Source: Candidatus Schekmanbacteria bacterium GWA2_38_11
Lineage (GTDB): Bacteria > Schekmanbacteria > GWA2-38-11
Length of the DNA: 17,206 bases
Direction: 5' to 3'
Assembly: GCA_001790645.1 (NCBI GenBank)
Contig: MGDB01000077.1
Location: 6,318-23,523 of the forward strand
A program made the position numbers and the translations under genes. The notes beneath the pieces were generated by a model. It did no database searches. It was not told the origin of the DNA and saw nothing but the letters and a program-made list of their open reading frames with translations. This document shows, piece after piece, positions 1 to 7,249 of the stretch; position 1 is the first letter of the stretch, and each line of letters opens with the position of its first letter.

Positions 1-436
1 TTCCCAATTTAGGATACCAGTTAGTGAAAAGGGAATATGTGCTCCCATAAAGGACTCTATGGGAGATTATACTGTCTCCTGCAAACACACAAATTCCTGC
101 TGCTGCTGCTATAGCAGCCATTCCTGAAGAAAATGTTACAGCACAATCTCCCCTTTCAGCAAATGCGAGGTTATCCTCAAGCATGTCCCTGGTTGGTTCA
201 CCGAGACGGTCATAGATATAAATGGGCGGATGATGAAGTTTGTCCGTTACTTTTGCTCCAAACTCCTCAAATCCTTTTGCACCTCTTCTGACCGAATCCA
301 GGCGGTAAGCTGAGGAAGAAGAGATTGGGGGCACAACGTGGTGCTTGTAGTCCCATCTTGTGGACTTGAATCTTCCATGGATCAAGAGGCTTTTAATCGA
401 GTAAATACCTCTTCTGACCTTTTGAAACATTACCAT
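1..436 (-). CDS. Cys/Met-metabolism PLP-dependent enzyme, N-terminal part (cut by window edge)
   Basis: The N-terminal ~145 residues of a trans-sulfuration family enzyme (cystathionine gamma-synthase/lyase, methionine gamma-lyase, O-acetylhomoserine sulfhydrylase). The translation shows the family pattern YDRLGEPTRDMLEDNLA, then TFSSGMAAIAAAAG and the AGDSII-LYGSTYSLF segment that leads to the cofactor site. The PLP-binding lysine would lie beyond base 1. The usual YxRxxNPT motif reads YDRLGEPT here, with Glu for Asn. The N-terminus, including the KSTRWDYKHHVVPPISSSSAYRLDS stretch, is not the standard one, so the exact reaction cannot be named. Three in-frame ATGs occur at 445, 436 and 430. 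I chose 436 because a purine-rich AGGAAGG lies about nine bases upstream, while the same motif touches the ATG at 445. The gene follows the SplB-like gene on the same strand after ~150 bp. Confidence 0.8.
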   Translation of the reverse strand, partial: MVMFQKVRRGIYSIKSLLIHGRFKSTRWDYKHHVVPPISSSSAYRLDSVRRGAKGFEEFGAKVTDKLHHPPIYIYDRLGEPTRDMLEDNLAFAERGDCAVTFSSGMAAIAAAAGICVFAGDSIISHRVLYGSTYSLFTNWYPKLG

Positions 437-445
437 ATCTCTCAT

Positions 446-584
446 CCTTCCTTGGTTCTATCAGTGCTTTTTACAAAAACACTTCAAGGTATTCTTTAAT
501 AATATAATACAGACAAAGTTAAAAATGGCAAGGAAGAAACAGTAGAGGCAGTTCAGAAAACAATGGATCTACAGCAGAAAAAAT
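446..584. other. Intergenic gap with possible plus-strand coding remnant
   Basis: No convincing gene or strong promoter is visible. On the plus strand a stop-free stretch at 503-595 reads like the charged, coil-forming end of a protein (NGKEETVEAVQKTMDLQQKK, then FKN and stop), but it has no start codon at its head and overlaps the 3' end of the minus-strand SplB-like gene. It may be a decayed gene end or chance. Confidence 0.25.
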
Positions 585-1673
585 TTAAGAATTAATTTCA
601 AAAATATTATTTAGATTTCTAATCCCGTTAGGAATAGCTCCAAAAACTTTTTTCCATACATCCTGGTCTTCCATGCAAAGGTAGATAGGAATATCGTTAT
701 CATATTTTTTAATATAATCTACCATCTTTTTGAAGGCGTCAACTCTCATTGGTTTGAAATAACGCATTTTGTTATCCGGGCATAAAACCATTTCACCATA
801 TAAAATATTATTTTGTGCAAAGCGTTCACTTATAATTGGCTTTAATTGCGGGGAGAAGCGAAGCCCTCCCAAGCTTATCCACAATATTGATTTAGAGTCT
901 ATTGCATTAAAAATCTTTTTTACTATTCCATTATAATCTGTTTCCCATCCTTCATACAAAATTATCGGGTCAAAGTGGAAAGCAATTTTATATCCTTTCC
1001 CCTGACAGCGGGCTGCAGATTCCATTCTTTGTTCTAATGAAGCTGAATATAATTCCTCACCGTCAATTATCTTCTGCGGGTTAAGAGACCAGGCAATAAC
1101 TGTTTTTCCTCCATGATCTAAATACATTAGATTTTCTATACAATCTGTTTTTGTTTTAAGTTCTAAAATTACGTTTTGTTTGCTTGCAAAAAAGGGGACA
1201 ATTATTTTTGAGAAACCGGTTATATTATCAAGTGCAAGACTGTCAGTAAGCTCTCCAGTCCCTATCCGGAAATATTTATTGCGATTTGCCTCGAGAAATG
1301 ATTCTGTTTCTGAAAGCATATCTTCCACATTTGAAAATATTTTTAAAACCGGGTTATTACAAAGATACTCCTGCATGATGCAGTAAGAACAATCCAGCGG
1401 GCAGTTTGTTGCAAAGTTTAAGAAGTAGTAGTTGCAGCAGATCATCCTTTTTGTCCCTGGACATTTTTTCAGGAAAGAGCCTTTATTTTCTGTAATTAGT
1501 AAAGTTTTTTTCCCTTTGCTGATTGGATCAGGTAATTTTAAGATTTCAGATAAAATTTCTTTTGAAGAATCTATGTAAGTAATTTTGGAATTTTTTGATG
1601 ATGAGATTATGTTTTTAGTTATAATGCTTTCCTTGGAATTATTTTCAATATAGATATTTTCTATTGGAAACAT
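585..1673 (-). CDS. SplB-like radical SAM protein (spore photoproduct lyase family), atypical
   Basis: A 362-residue radical SAM protein. The 4Fe-4S/SAM motif is Cys91-x3-Cys95-x2-Cys98 in NCPLDCSYCIMQEYL, the spacing of the spore photoproduct lyase family. Further family-like stretches are IGTGELTDSLALD (about 137-149), ILELKTKTD (about 169-177), AWSLNP (about 194-199) and IAFHFDPII (about 230-238). Spore photoproduct lyases repair a UV thymine dimer by H-atom transfer through a conserved Cys in a CTSD-type motif and a Tyr straight after the third cluster Cys. Here the equivalent places look like Glu141 and Ile99, so a bona fide lyase reaction is doubtful. An adjacent upstream ParB-like gene lies on the same strand, 158 bp away across a hairpin repeat. 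No clear ribosome-binding site precedes the ATG. Family is confident; substrate is unknown. Confidence 0.8.
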   Translation of the reverse strand: MFPIENIYIENNSKESIITKNIISSSKNSKITYIDSSKEILSEILKLPDPISKGKKTLLITENKGSFLKKCPGTKRMICCNYYFLNFATNCPLDCSYCIMQEYLCNNPVLKIFSNVEDMLSETESFLEANRNKYFRIGTGELTDSLALDNITGFSKIIVPFFASKQNVILELKTKTDCIENLMYLDHGGKTVIAWSLNPQKIIDGEELYSASLEQRMESAARCQGKGYKIAFHFDPIILYEGWETDYNGIVKKIFNAIDSKSILWISLGGLRFSPQLKPIISERFAQNNILYGEMVLCPDNKMRYFKPMRVDAFKKMVDYIKKYDNDIPIYLCMEDQDVWKKVFGAIPNGIRNLNNIFEINS

Positions 1674-1683
1674 AATAAATAAT

Positions 1684-1819
1684 AAAGGGGTTCAAGGAGT
1701 CAAGGATTCAAGGGTTCGAGTGCTTAATCATCCCACCAACCCCCCTTTAGAAAAGGGGGGATAAGGGGGATTTGATTTTCGCTTGACTCCTTGGCTCCTC
1801 GAATCCTCAAATCCTTCCG
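1684..1819. repeat. Palindromic repeat, copy 1 (MITE-like)
   Basis: An imperfect palindrome of about 135 bp. Its outer arms are built from sub-repeats of the type GTCAAGGATTCAAGGGTTCG and the complementary form at 1779-1818. The core is a perfect 9-bp stem (CCCCCCTTT, loop AGA, AAAGGGGGG) at 1740-1760, followed by ATAAGGGGGATTTGA. It closely matches copy 2 at 2889-3020 in the same orientation. It fills nearly the whole gap between the ParB-like and SplB-like genes. The core stem could stop or stabilise transcripts, but no U-tract typical of an intrinsic terminator is attached. Confidence 0.85.
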
Positions 1820-1831
1820 TTTTATTCCTTT

Positions 1832-2806
1832 CTAAATCATTTCTAAGATTTTACTGAAATCCTCAGAATCAGAGATTTCTATTAGTTTACTGAGAATTTC
1901 CTGATAATCTTTTTTATTTTTAAATTTAAACCGCATAGCAATAGTTCCTCCTTCAAGATTTTCAGGAATATCCATTGCTATTTCATGCGGGAGGTGAAGA
2001 TTTTTGATATTACTTTTGATGCTTTTCTTGAAATCATGGATATGAGGATATCTCATAGCTTTTAGCAGTGAGATAAGGAGCTTTGTTTTGACATCTCTGT
2101 TGATATCTTCAATACTTAAAATATCGTTAACAGATTTATCTAATAAAAGATCTGAGATAGAAACCCTGTCTATTGCTGCAATCTCTTCTAAAAGAGTTAA
2201 AAATTCGTTTACCAGATTAAATCCGAGGCTCAATTCTGTTGCCAGTTCGAGAAAGGATTCCTGGTCTTTATCAGATAAGAGAGATAATTTTGCGAGGGTT
2301 TTAAGAGGGAACTTTTTTACTACTGCTAAGGTCTTAATCCCATCAATGAGGTTCTGGAGGGAAATAAATTTTTTAAAAATAAACATGCTTTTCTCAAGAC
2401 CAAATAATGGGAGATAGGTCTCAATAATTTTTTCCGGTTCAATGCTTAAGTCTTTTTCTAATTTAAAAAGGGAATTTGAAATCTCAATATGGTTTATCTC
2501 TCTTGTGTAAAGATTTTCAAGAATGCCCAGCCTCAACGCTTCTTCATTATCAAGCTCTCCATCCTTGAAAATATATGCCGGGATAAAATCTACTCCGAGT
2601 TCTTTTAAAACAATTCCTCTTCTGTAGCCTGATATTATCTGAAGGGAACTATTTTTACTTCTGAGAATTAGTGGTGTCAGTAAACCGATTTCCTGAATTG
2701 AAGTTTTTAGTGTCTCAAGAAATTTTGGATAGGATATGGAAAAGGCATCATCTTCTAAATCGATATCTTTTAAACTTATTTTTCCCGGAATGGTTACTTT
2801 CATCAT
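1832..2806 (-). CDS. ParB N-terminal (ParB/Srx-like) domain protein
   Basis: A 324-residue protein whose first ~110 residues fit the ParB/Sulfiredoxin-like N-terminal domain: LKTSIQEIGLLTPLILR, then LQIISGYRRGIVLKELGVDFIPAYI, then a LRLGILENLYTREINHIEIS stretch like the ParB helix after the nucleotide site. The GERRxRA-type nucleotide motif of chromosomal ParB is here GYRRGIV. The remaining two thirds is mainly helical, Leu/Lys/Glu-rich, and not recognised. It is not next to a parA or an origin, so a chromosome-partition role is unlikely. Its nearest partner is the SplB-like radical SAM gene just downstream. Two adjacent ATGs (2806 and 2803) are possible starts, and no strong ribosome-binding site is seen. 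Domain call fairly sure; function not known. Confidence 0.7.
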   Translation of the reverse strand: MMKVTIPGKISLKDIDLEDDAFSISYPKFLETLKTSIQEIGLLTPLILRSKNSSLQIISGYRRGIVLKELGVDFIPAYIFKDGELDNEEALRLGILENLYTREINHIEISNSLFKLEKDLSIEPEKIIETYLPLFGLEKSMFIFKKFISLQNLIDGIKTLAVVKKFPLKTLAKLSLLSDKDQESFLELATELSLGFNLVNEFLTLLEEIAAIDRVSISDLLLDKSVNDILSIEDINRDVKTKLLISLLKAMRYPHIHDFKKSIKSNIKNLHLPHEIAMDIPENLEGGTIAMRFKFKNKKDYQEILSKLIEISDSEDFSKILEMI

Positions 2807-2822
2807 TAATTCTTTTTAAAAT

Positions 2823-2882
2823 GCAGGGTTAGAAAACCCTGCCTGCCTGCCGGCAGGCAGGTAAAGGCTGTCCCTACATTAA
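2823..2882. repeat. Double hairpin and one arm of a 41-bp inverted repeat
   Basis: A perfect 8-bp hairpin (GCAGGGTT, loop AGAA, AACCCTGC) at 2823-2842 is followed directly by the perfect 20-bp palindrome CCTGCCTGCCGGCAGGCAGG at 2842-2861 and a TAAAGGCTGTCCCTACATT tail. Bases 2842-2882 are the exact reverse complement of 4018-4058, so the glycosyltransferase gene lies between matching inverted copies. Confidence 0.85.
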
Positions 2883-2888
2883 CTCAAG

Positions 2889-3020
2889 AAAGGGCTCAAG
2901 GGGTCAAGGATTCAAGGGTTCGAGGGTTTAATCATCCCACCAACCCCCCTTTAGAAAAGGGGGGCAAGGGGGGATTTGATTCTCACTTGATCTCTTGAAC
3001 CCTTGAATCCTCGAATCCTA
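2889..3020. repeat. Palindromic repeat, copy 2, running into the glycosyltransferase 3' end
   Basis: Second copy of the repeat at 1684-1819, with the same perfect core stem at 2944-2964 and the same arm sub-repeats. Its right arm (2983-3020) lies inside the end of the glycosyltransferase reading frame and supplies that gene's last ~11 codons and TGA stop. Confidence 0.85.
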
Positions 3021-3852
3021 AAATACTCACCTTATATTTGAGCGGTATTGCTGCGTATTTTTCTCCTTCTTCGATCTTTCCTCTCTTGAAGCATCCTTTT
3101 GAGAAGATTTCACATTTTTTTTCAAGCTCCTTGAATGTTGCATCTTTTTTTGAAGGATCAAGCCCACCTTCTAATAAAAGCTTTTCTAAAACTTTTATTC
3201 TGAACCGGTCCATACCCCAATATTTTTTTGAGAGCTGGTCTTTGTGACCTCCTCTTTTTATAATAAGTTTTTCCGGAATGAAATAAACCGGATATTCATT
3301 GCTTATTCTGAGCCACAGGTCATAGTCTTCGCACACAATGAGAGACTCATCAAAAAGGCCGACACGGGTTAAAACATCTTTTTTTATCGTTATGGATGAA
3401 GCACTGATAATGCAGAGAGGTAAAGATTTCTCAAAAATATCACCTGAGTATTTTGCATGTTTTTTCATCTGGTTAACTCTTTTCCCGTTCCTTACCCATA
3501 TCTCATCTGTGTAGCATACCTTTGCTTCTTTATTCTTATCAAAAAAATCTATCTGCTTTTCTAATTTCTTTCTTTCCAACATATCATCTGAATCAAGAAA
3601 ACTTAAGAATTCTCCTTTTGCTTCTCTTATCCCCAGGTTCCTTGCAGCAGATACTCCTTGATTTTTCTGGTATAAATATTTAATCTCTCCATTAAAATTT
3701 TTGACTACTTCTTTAGTATTGTCTGATGAACCATCATCAACAACGATTAGTTCGAAGTCTTTATAGGTCTGAGATGTTACAGAATTTAAAGCTTCAGCTA
3801 ATAGTTGTGCCCTGTTATAGGTTGGTATAATGACAGATACTCTGTGATCCAT
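2983..3852 (-). CDS. Family 2 glycosyltransferase
   Basis: A 289-residue GT-A fold glycosyltransferase. It shows the N-terminal nucleotide-binding strand VSVIIPTYNRAQLLAEALNS, then ELIVVDDGSSDNT (about 34-46), NQGVSAARNLGI (about 64-75) and the metal-binding Asp-Ser-Asp at 87-89 in FLDSDDMLERKKL. The likely catalytic acid lies in CEDYDLWLR (about 174-182). It transfers a sugar from a nucleotide donor, probably to a surface glycan; donor and acceptor cannot be read. There are no membrane segments. The ATG at 3852 has AAGGT upstream and a strong promoter at 3882-3910. The last residues, GFEDSRVQEIK (about 279-289), are encoded by repeat copy 2 and are probably not ancestral. The gene stands alone between inverted repeats. 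Confidence 0.9.
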   Translation of the reverse strand: MDHRVSVIIPTYNRAQLLAEALNSVTSQTYKDFELIVVDDGSSDNTKEVVKNFNGEIKYLYQKNQGVSAARNLGIREAKGEFLSFLDSDDMLERKKLEKQIDFFDKNKEAKVCYTDEIWVRNGKRVNQMKKHAKYSGDIFEKSLPLCIISASSITIKKDVLTRVGLFDESLIVCEDYDLWLRISNEYPVYFIPEKLIIKRGGHKDQLSKKYWGMDRFRIKVLEKLLLEGGLDPSKKDATFKELEKKCEIFSKGCFKRGKIEEGEKYAAIPLKYKVSILGFEDSRVQEIK

Positions 3853-3881
3853 AATGGTTTTACCTTGTTCATTTTCTATGA

Positions 3882-3910
3882 ACTATAGTGGGTTGGTAAT
3901 ATAATGTCAA
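3882..3910 (-). promoter_or_regulatory. Sigma-70-type promoter for the glycosyltransferase
   Basis: Read on the minus strand: TTGACA (3905-3910), a 17-base spacer, and TATAGT (3882-3887). The -35 is a perfect consensus and the -10 is close. The start codon lies about 30 bases downstream of the -10. Confidence 0.65.
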
Positions 3911-3950
3911 ATATCAAGAGGCATTTGAAAATTGTAAAAACTGGTCTTTA

Positions 3951-4100
3951 CCTGCCTGCCGCAGGCAGGTGGCTGTTGATAATTAACAGACCTAAAGGTC
4001 TGTTTCTACAATTGAAATTAATGTAGGGACAGCCTTTACCTGCCTGCCGGCAGGCAGGTGGCTGTCCATTATAACGGACAGGGACAAGCCCTGTCCCTAC
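3951..4100. repeat. Cluster of hairpin repeats between divergent genes
   Basis: Four hairpin units lie in series: a 19-bp variant of the CCTGCC palindrome (3951-3969, one central G missing); AACAGACC/GGTCTGTT with a TAAA loop (3985-4004); the perfect 20-bp palindrome again at 4039-4058; and CTGTCC/GGACAG (4062-4081) followed by AGGGACA/TGTCCCT (4080-4098). Bases 4018-4058 are the exact inverse of 2842-2882. This fills most of the ~280-bp gap between divergent genes. A weak -10-like TATGAT at 4117-4122 may serve the phosphorylase, without a good -35. Confidence 0.8.
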
Positions 4101-4134
4101 ATGGTTAATTTTAGTTTATGATTTATGAAAATTT

Positions 4135-4914
4135 TTGGAACTAAAATCCTCTTATAAACGTGAGAAAGTGGGAAAGCTTTTTTTTATGGACGAGGCGATA
4201 ATAAATCCGGTTAAAGGCAAAAATGATCCTGATCTTCCGGAGAGAATCATTTTTTCTCCCACACTGCAAATTGCAGGAATTCTTCTGAGACTAAACAAAT
4301 GGAAAGTTACAAGATTTAAGAGGTTTGATATAACACTGTTAGCAATTTTAAAAGATAGGAAAGGGGAGTTAGCACTTGTAGGACCCGGAGTGGGAGCGCC
4401 TATGGCGTGTGCAATTTTAGAAAAGGTCATTGCGTGTGATGGGAAAAAGATAGTCATGGTCAGCTGCTGCGGTTCATTAGGGAATGGATTAAAAGTTGGA
4501 GATTTTTTTATACCTGTAAGTGGAATAAGTGAGGAGGGTACTTCGAGGCATTATATTAATGGGAACAACATTCCTCCGCCTGATATGACAATAGTCGAGG
4601 CCTTAGAAAGGGAATTTACAGAGAGGGGATTTAAAATAAAAAAAGGCAAGATATGGACAACTGATGCTCCCTATCGTGAGACAAGGGATAAGGTTAGAAA
4701 ATTTAAAGAAGATGGTGTAATGGCTGTTGATATGGAATTCACAGCCCTTTGTTCTGTTGCAGCATTTCGAAAAATTTCCTTTGCAAGTCTTATGGTTGTT
4801 TCAGATGAACTTCATGAGCATAAATGGAATCCGGGTTTTTCAGGTAAGGAATTTAAAGGAAGTTTAAAGACAGGTTGCAGGATAGTTTTAGATGCGGTTG
4901 AGAATATAATTTAA
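4135..4914 (+). CDS. Nucleoside phosphorylase (uridine/purine phosphorylase family)
   Basis: About 259 residues of the PNP_UDP_1 phosphorylase superfamily, which splits nucleosides with phosphate to a base and ribose 1-phosphate. Motifs in order: LALVGPGVGAPMACAILE (about 79-95), MVSCCGSLGNGLKVGDFFIP (about 108-127), EGTSRHY (about 134-140), TTDAPYRE (about 175-182) and the ribose-binding AVDMEFTALCSVAAF (about 197-211, with the Met-Glu pair), then VVSDE with a likely acidic base contact. The layout is closer to uridine phosphorylase than to trimeric PNP, but substrate is not assigned. The frame opens at a TTG at 4135 with no clear ribosome-binding site. An ATG at 4186 (MDEAIINPVKGKN) with GGGAAAG upstream is an equally plausible start. 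Thirteen bases separate it from the cyclase gene, so the two are probably co-transcribed. Confidence 0.82.
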   Translation: MELKSSYKREKVGKLFFMDEAIINPVKGKNDPDLPERIIFSPTLQIAGILLRLNKWKVTRFKRFDITLLAILKDRKGELALVGPGVGAPMACAILEKVIACDGKKIVMVSCCGSLGNGLKVGDFFIPVSGISEEGTSRHYINGNNIPPPDMTIVEALEREFTERGFKIKKGKIWTTDAPYRETRDKVRKFKEDGVMAVDMEFTALCSVAAFRKISFASLMVVSDELHEHKWNPGFSGKEFKGSLKTGCRIVLDAVENII

Positions 4915-4927
4915 AAGGAACTTTTCA

Positions 4928-7246
4928 ATGAAGAAATCCAGCCTAAAATTAACAAGTTTTGGCATAGGCATTATTGTTACAGTATTCATGCTCTTAATAT
5001 GCCTTTTTCATGGACCCAATGCTAATATCACTCTTATTGAAAGGCTGGAGTTAACTTCTCTTGATACCATGTTTAAGCTTCGTGGCACAAAGAATCCAGG
5101 AAATGAAATCAAGATAATAGCAATTGATGATAAAAGTATCGAGAGACTGGGGAGATGGCCATGGGACAGAGTCAGGTTTGCAGAGATGGTTAATTTTTTA
5201 AAAGAGACCGGAGTCAAAACAATAGGGTTTGATATTATTCTCAGCGAACCGCAGATTACCGAGGAAGAGAGAAAATTAAAATTTCTGGAACAATACTTCA
5301 GGGAACTTAAACTCGAGAAGTCTGACAGGAACTCTTCCTTATTTTATAAAGAGATTTTAAAGTCTCAGGAAGGGATAAATAACGATAAACTTCTCTCTGC
5401 ATCCTTTGAAAAATCTGGTAATGTAATTTTAGCAGCGGCATTAGATCCTGAGAATAGAGATGAAGAAAACAGCAGAAAGAAAATAAGCGCCGAGGTTTTA
5501 GAAAATTTAAACCGTTTTTCTTATTTTTTGACAGAAGATCCCGGAAGCCTTGAAACAGCGCTTCAGCCTCCGGAAGCAAATGCTGTTCTCCCCCCACTTG
5601 TACCATTTATGGAAAAAGCTCTTTCAGTTGGTAATGCTCAGGCAATTATAACTGACCTTGACGGGATTTCGCGTAAAGAATCTATGGTAGTCAGATATAA
5701 AGACTTTTACTATCCACCCTTAGGATTAGAAATAGCAAGAATATACCTTGATATTCCCTTTGAGAAATTAAAAATCGTATTTGCCCAAGGCATAAAACTT
5801 GGGAAAATATTTATTCCTACAGATGAAAGGGAGAGATATTTGATTAACTTCTGCGGCCCGCAGAATACTTTTCCTTATTATTCCTTTTCAGATGTACTGG
5901 ATGGAAAAATTCCCAAAAAGAATTTTAAAGGGAAGATAATTCTTATAGGTTATGCTGCAACCGGGCTTGGTGATAAATGGGCTACTCCATTTCAGATAAT
6001 GTTCGGTGTTGAGAAACAGGCTACACTCGTAGAGAATATAATTCATAGAAATTTTTTGAATCGTCCTGCCAATGCCTTCCTTTATGAGATTTTTGCCCTT
6101 TTATTTCTGGGGATATTATCAGCCCTGATACTTCCAAAACTTTCTCCGTTGAGAAGTACTTTCTTTTCAGCCGGATTAGCATTTGTTTATCTCTTATTTG
6201 CAGTTTTTCTTTTTATATTTTATAAGACATGGATCAATGCAGTATTTCCTATCCTGACAACTGTATTTTCATACGTTATAATTACATCTTACCGCTTTTT
6301 GACTGAGGAGAAGGAAAAGAGAAAGATCAGAGGGGCTTTCCAGCAATACCTGAGCCCGGAGGTTGTCCATGAGGTAATTAAAGATCCTTCAAAATTGAAA
6401 CTTGGCGGTGAGGAAAAAAATCTTTCCATACTATTTTCTGATGTAAGGGGGTTTACTACCATCTCTGAGAAACTAAGGCCTGATGAGTTGGTAAAACTTC
6501 TTAATGAATATTTTAATGCCATGACAGAGGTAATAACCAAGAACAACAGGGGAACACTGGATAAATTTATAGGCGATGCAATAATGGCTTTCTGGGGTGC
6601 GCCGGTTGACCTGCCGGATCATTCTTTGCGTGCATGCCTCTCGGCTTTGGGGATGATTAGGAAGCTTAAGGAACTTCAGGCAAAATGGGGCCGTGAAGGG
6701 AAACCACTGGTTGAAATAGGAGTCGGAATAAATACAGGCACAGTAATAGTAGGTAATATGGGGTCTGATAACAGATTTGACTATACTGTAATGGGAGATG
6801 CAGTCAACCTTGCCTCAAGGCTTGAAGGATTAAATAAGGCCTACGGAACAAAAATAATAATAAGTGAATTCACCTTAAATTCTATTCAAAATCCATCCAC
6901 ACCCCTCTTTAGTAAAGAAGGGCAGTGGGGATTTGAAGATAAAATTATAACTCGTGAACTTGATTGCGTAAGAGTAAAGGGGAAGGATAAACCGGTTAGA
7001 ATCTTTGAGCTGATTGATGAAAAAGCATCAGTTACCGGCAGGTATGATATTATTGAAATTTTTCATGAGGGTTTAAAGTGTTATAAAGAACGGCAATGGG
7101 TAAAAGGAATAGAAAAAATTAGCGAGGCTTTAAGAATCAATCCGGATGATTTACCTTCAAAAATCTATTTGGAACGGTGTACCCATTTCAAAGCAAATCC
7201 TCCTTCAGATGATTGGGACGGGGTGTATACGATGAAGACAAAATGA
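4928..7246 (+). CDS. CHASE2-domain class III adenylate cyclase
   Basis: A 772-residue membrane signalling protein. A first membrane helix (about 11-28) is followed by an extracytoplasmic CHASE2 sensor domain (about 30-370, with IKIIAIDDKSIERLGRWPWDR and GKIILIGYAATGLGDKWATP), three membrane helices (about 383-403, 411-432, 437-456), a linker (FQQYLSPEVVHEV) and a cyclase domain (about 495-690). Metal ligands are Asp505 (FSDVRGFT) and Asp550 (FIGDAIMAFWG). Lys546 and Thr620 fit ATP selection of the class IIIb type, and Asn627 and Arg631 (NLASR) fit transition-state residues. The C-terminus has a TPR-like stretch ending DDWDGVYTMKTK. It should make cAMP in response to an unknown periplasmic signal. 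Residues about 654-672 (starting NPSTPLFSKEGQWGFE) are an in-frame repeat insertion absent from the usual family layout. AAAAGGAAC precedes the ATG. Confidence 0.92.
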   Translation: MKKSSLKLTSFGIGIIVTVFMLLICLFHGPNANITLIERLELTSLDTMFKLRGTKNPGNEIKIIAIDDKSIERLGRWPWDRVRFAEMVNFLKETGVKTIGFDIILSEPQITEEERKLKFLEQYFRELKLEKSDRNSSLFYKEILKSQEGINNDKLLSASFEKSGNVILAAALDPENRDEENSRKKISAEVLENLNRFSYFLTEDPGSLETALQPPEANAVLPPLVPFMEKALSVGNAQAIITDLDGISRKESMVVRYKDFYYPPLGLEIARIYLDIPFEKLKIVFAQGIKLGKIFIPTDERERYLINFCGPQNTFPYYSFSDVLDGKIPKKNFKGKIILIGYAATGLGDKWATPFQIMFGVEKQATLVENIIHRNFLNRPANAFLYEIFALLFLGILSALILPKLSPLRSTFFSAGLAFVYLLFAVFLFIFYKTWINAVFPILTTVFSYVIITSYRFLTEEKEKRKIRGAFQQYLSPEVVHEVIKDPSKLKLGGEEKNLSILFSDVRGFTTISEKLRPDELVKLLNEYFNAMTEVITKNNRGTLDKFIGDAIMAFWGAPVDLPDHSLRACLSALGMIRKLKELQAKWGREGKPLVEIGVGINTGTVIVGNMGSDNRFDYTVMGDAVNLASRLEGLNKAYGTKIIISEFTLNSIQNPSTPLFSKEGQWGFEDKIITRELDCVRVKGKDKPVRIFELIDEKASVTGRYDIIEIFHEGLKCYKERQWVKGIEKISEALRINPDDLPSKIYLERCTHFKANPPSDDWDGVYTMKTK
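6887..6943 (+). repeat. Repeat insertion inside the cyclase gene
   Basis: The DNA reads like the core of the repeats at 1684-1819 and 2889-3020 in the same orientation: AATCCATCCACACCCCTC, TTTAGTAAA, GAAGGGCAGTGGGGATTTGA. The stem is partly decayed. It adds about 19 codons between the IIISEFTLNSI and ITRELDCVRVKGK segments and keeps the frame open. Confidence 0.75.
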
Positions 7247-7249
7247 AGT

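Noticed and set aside
2889..4100. CRISPR array
   Set aside because: The repeats are palindromic, uneven in size and spacing, and lack regular unique spacers or cas genes.
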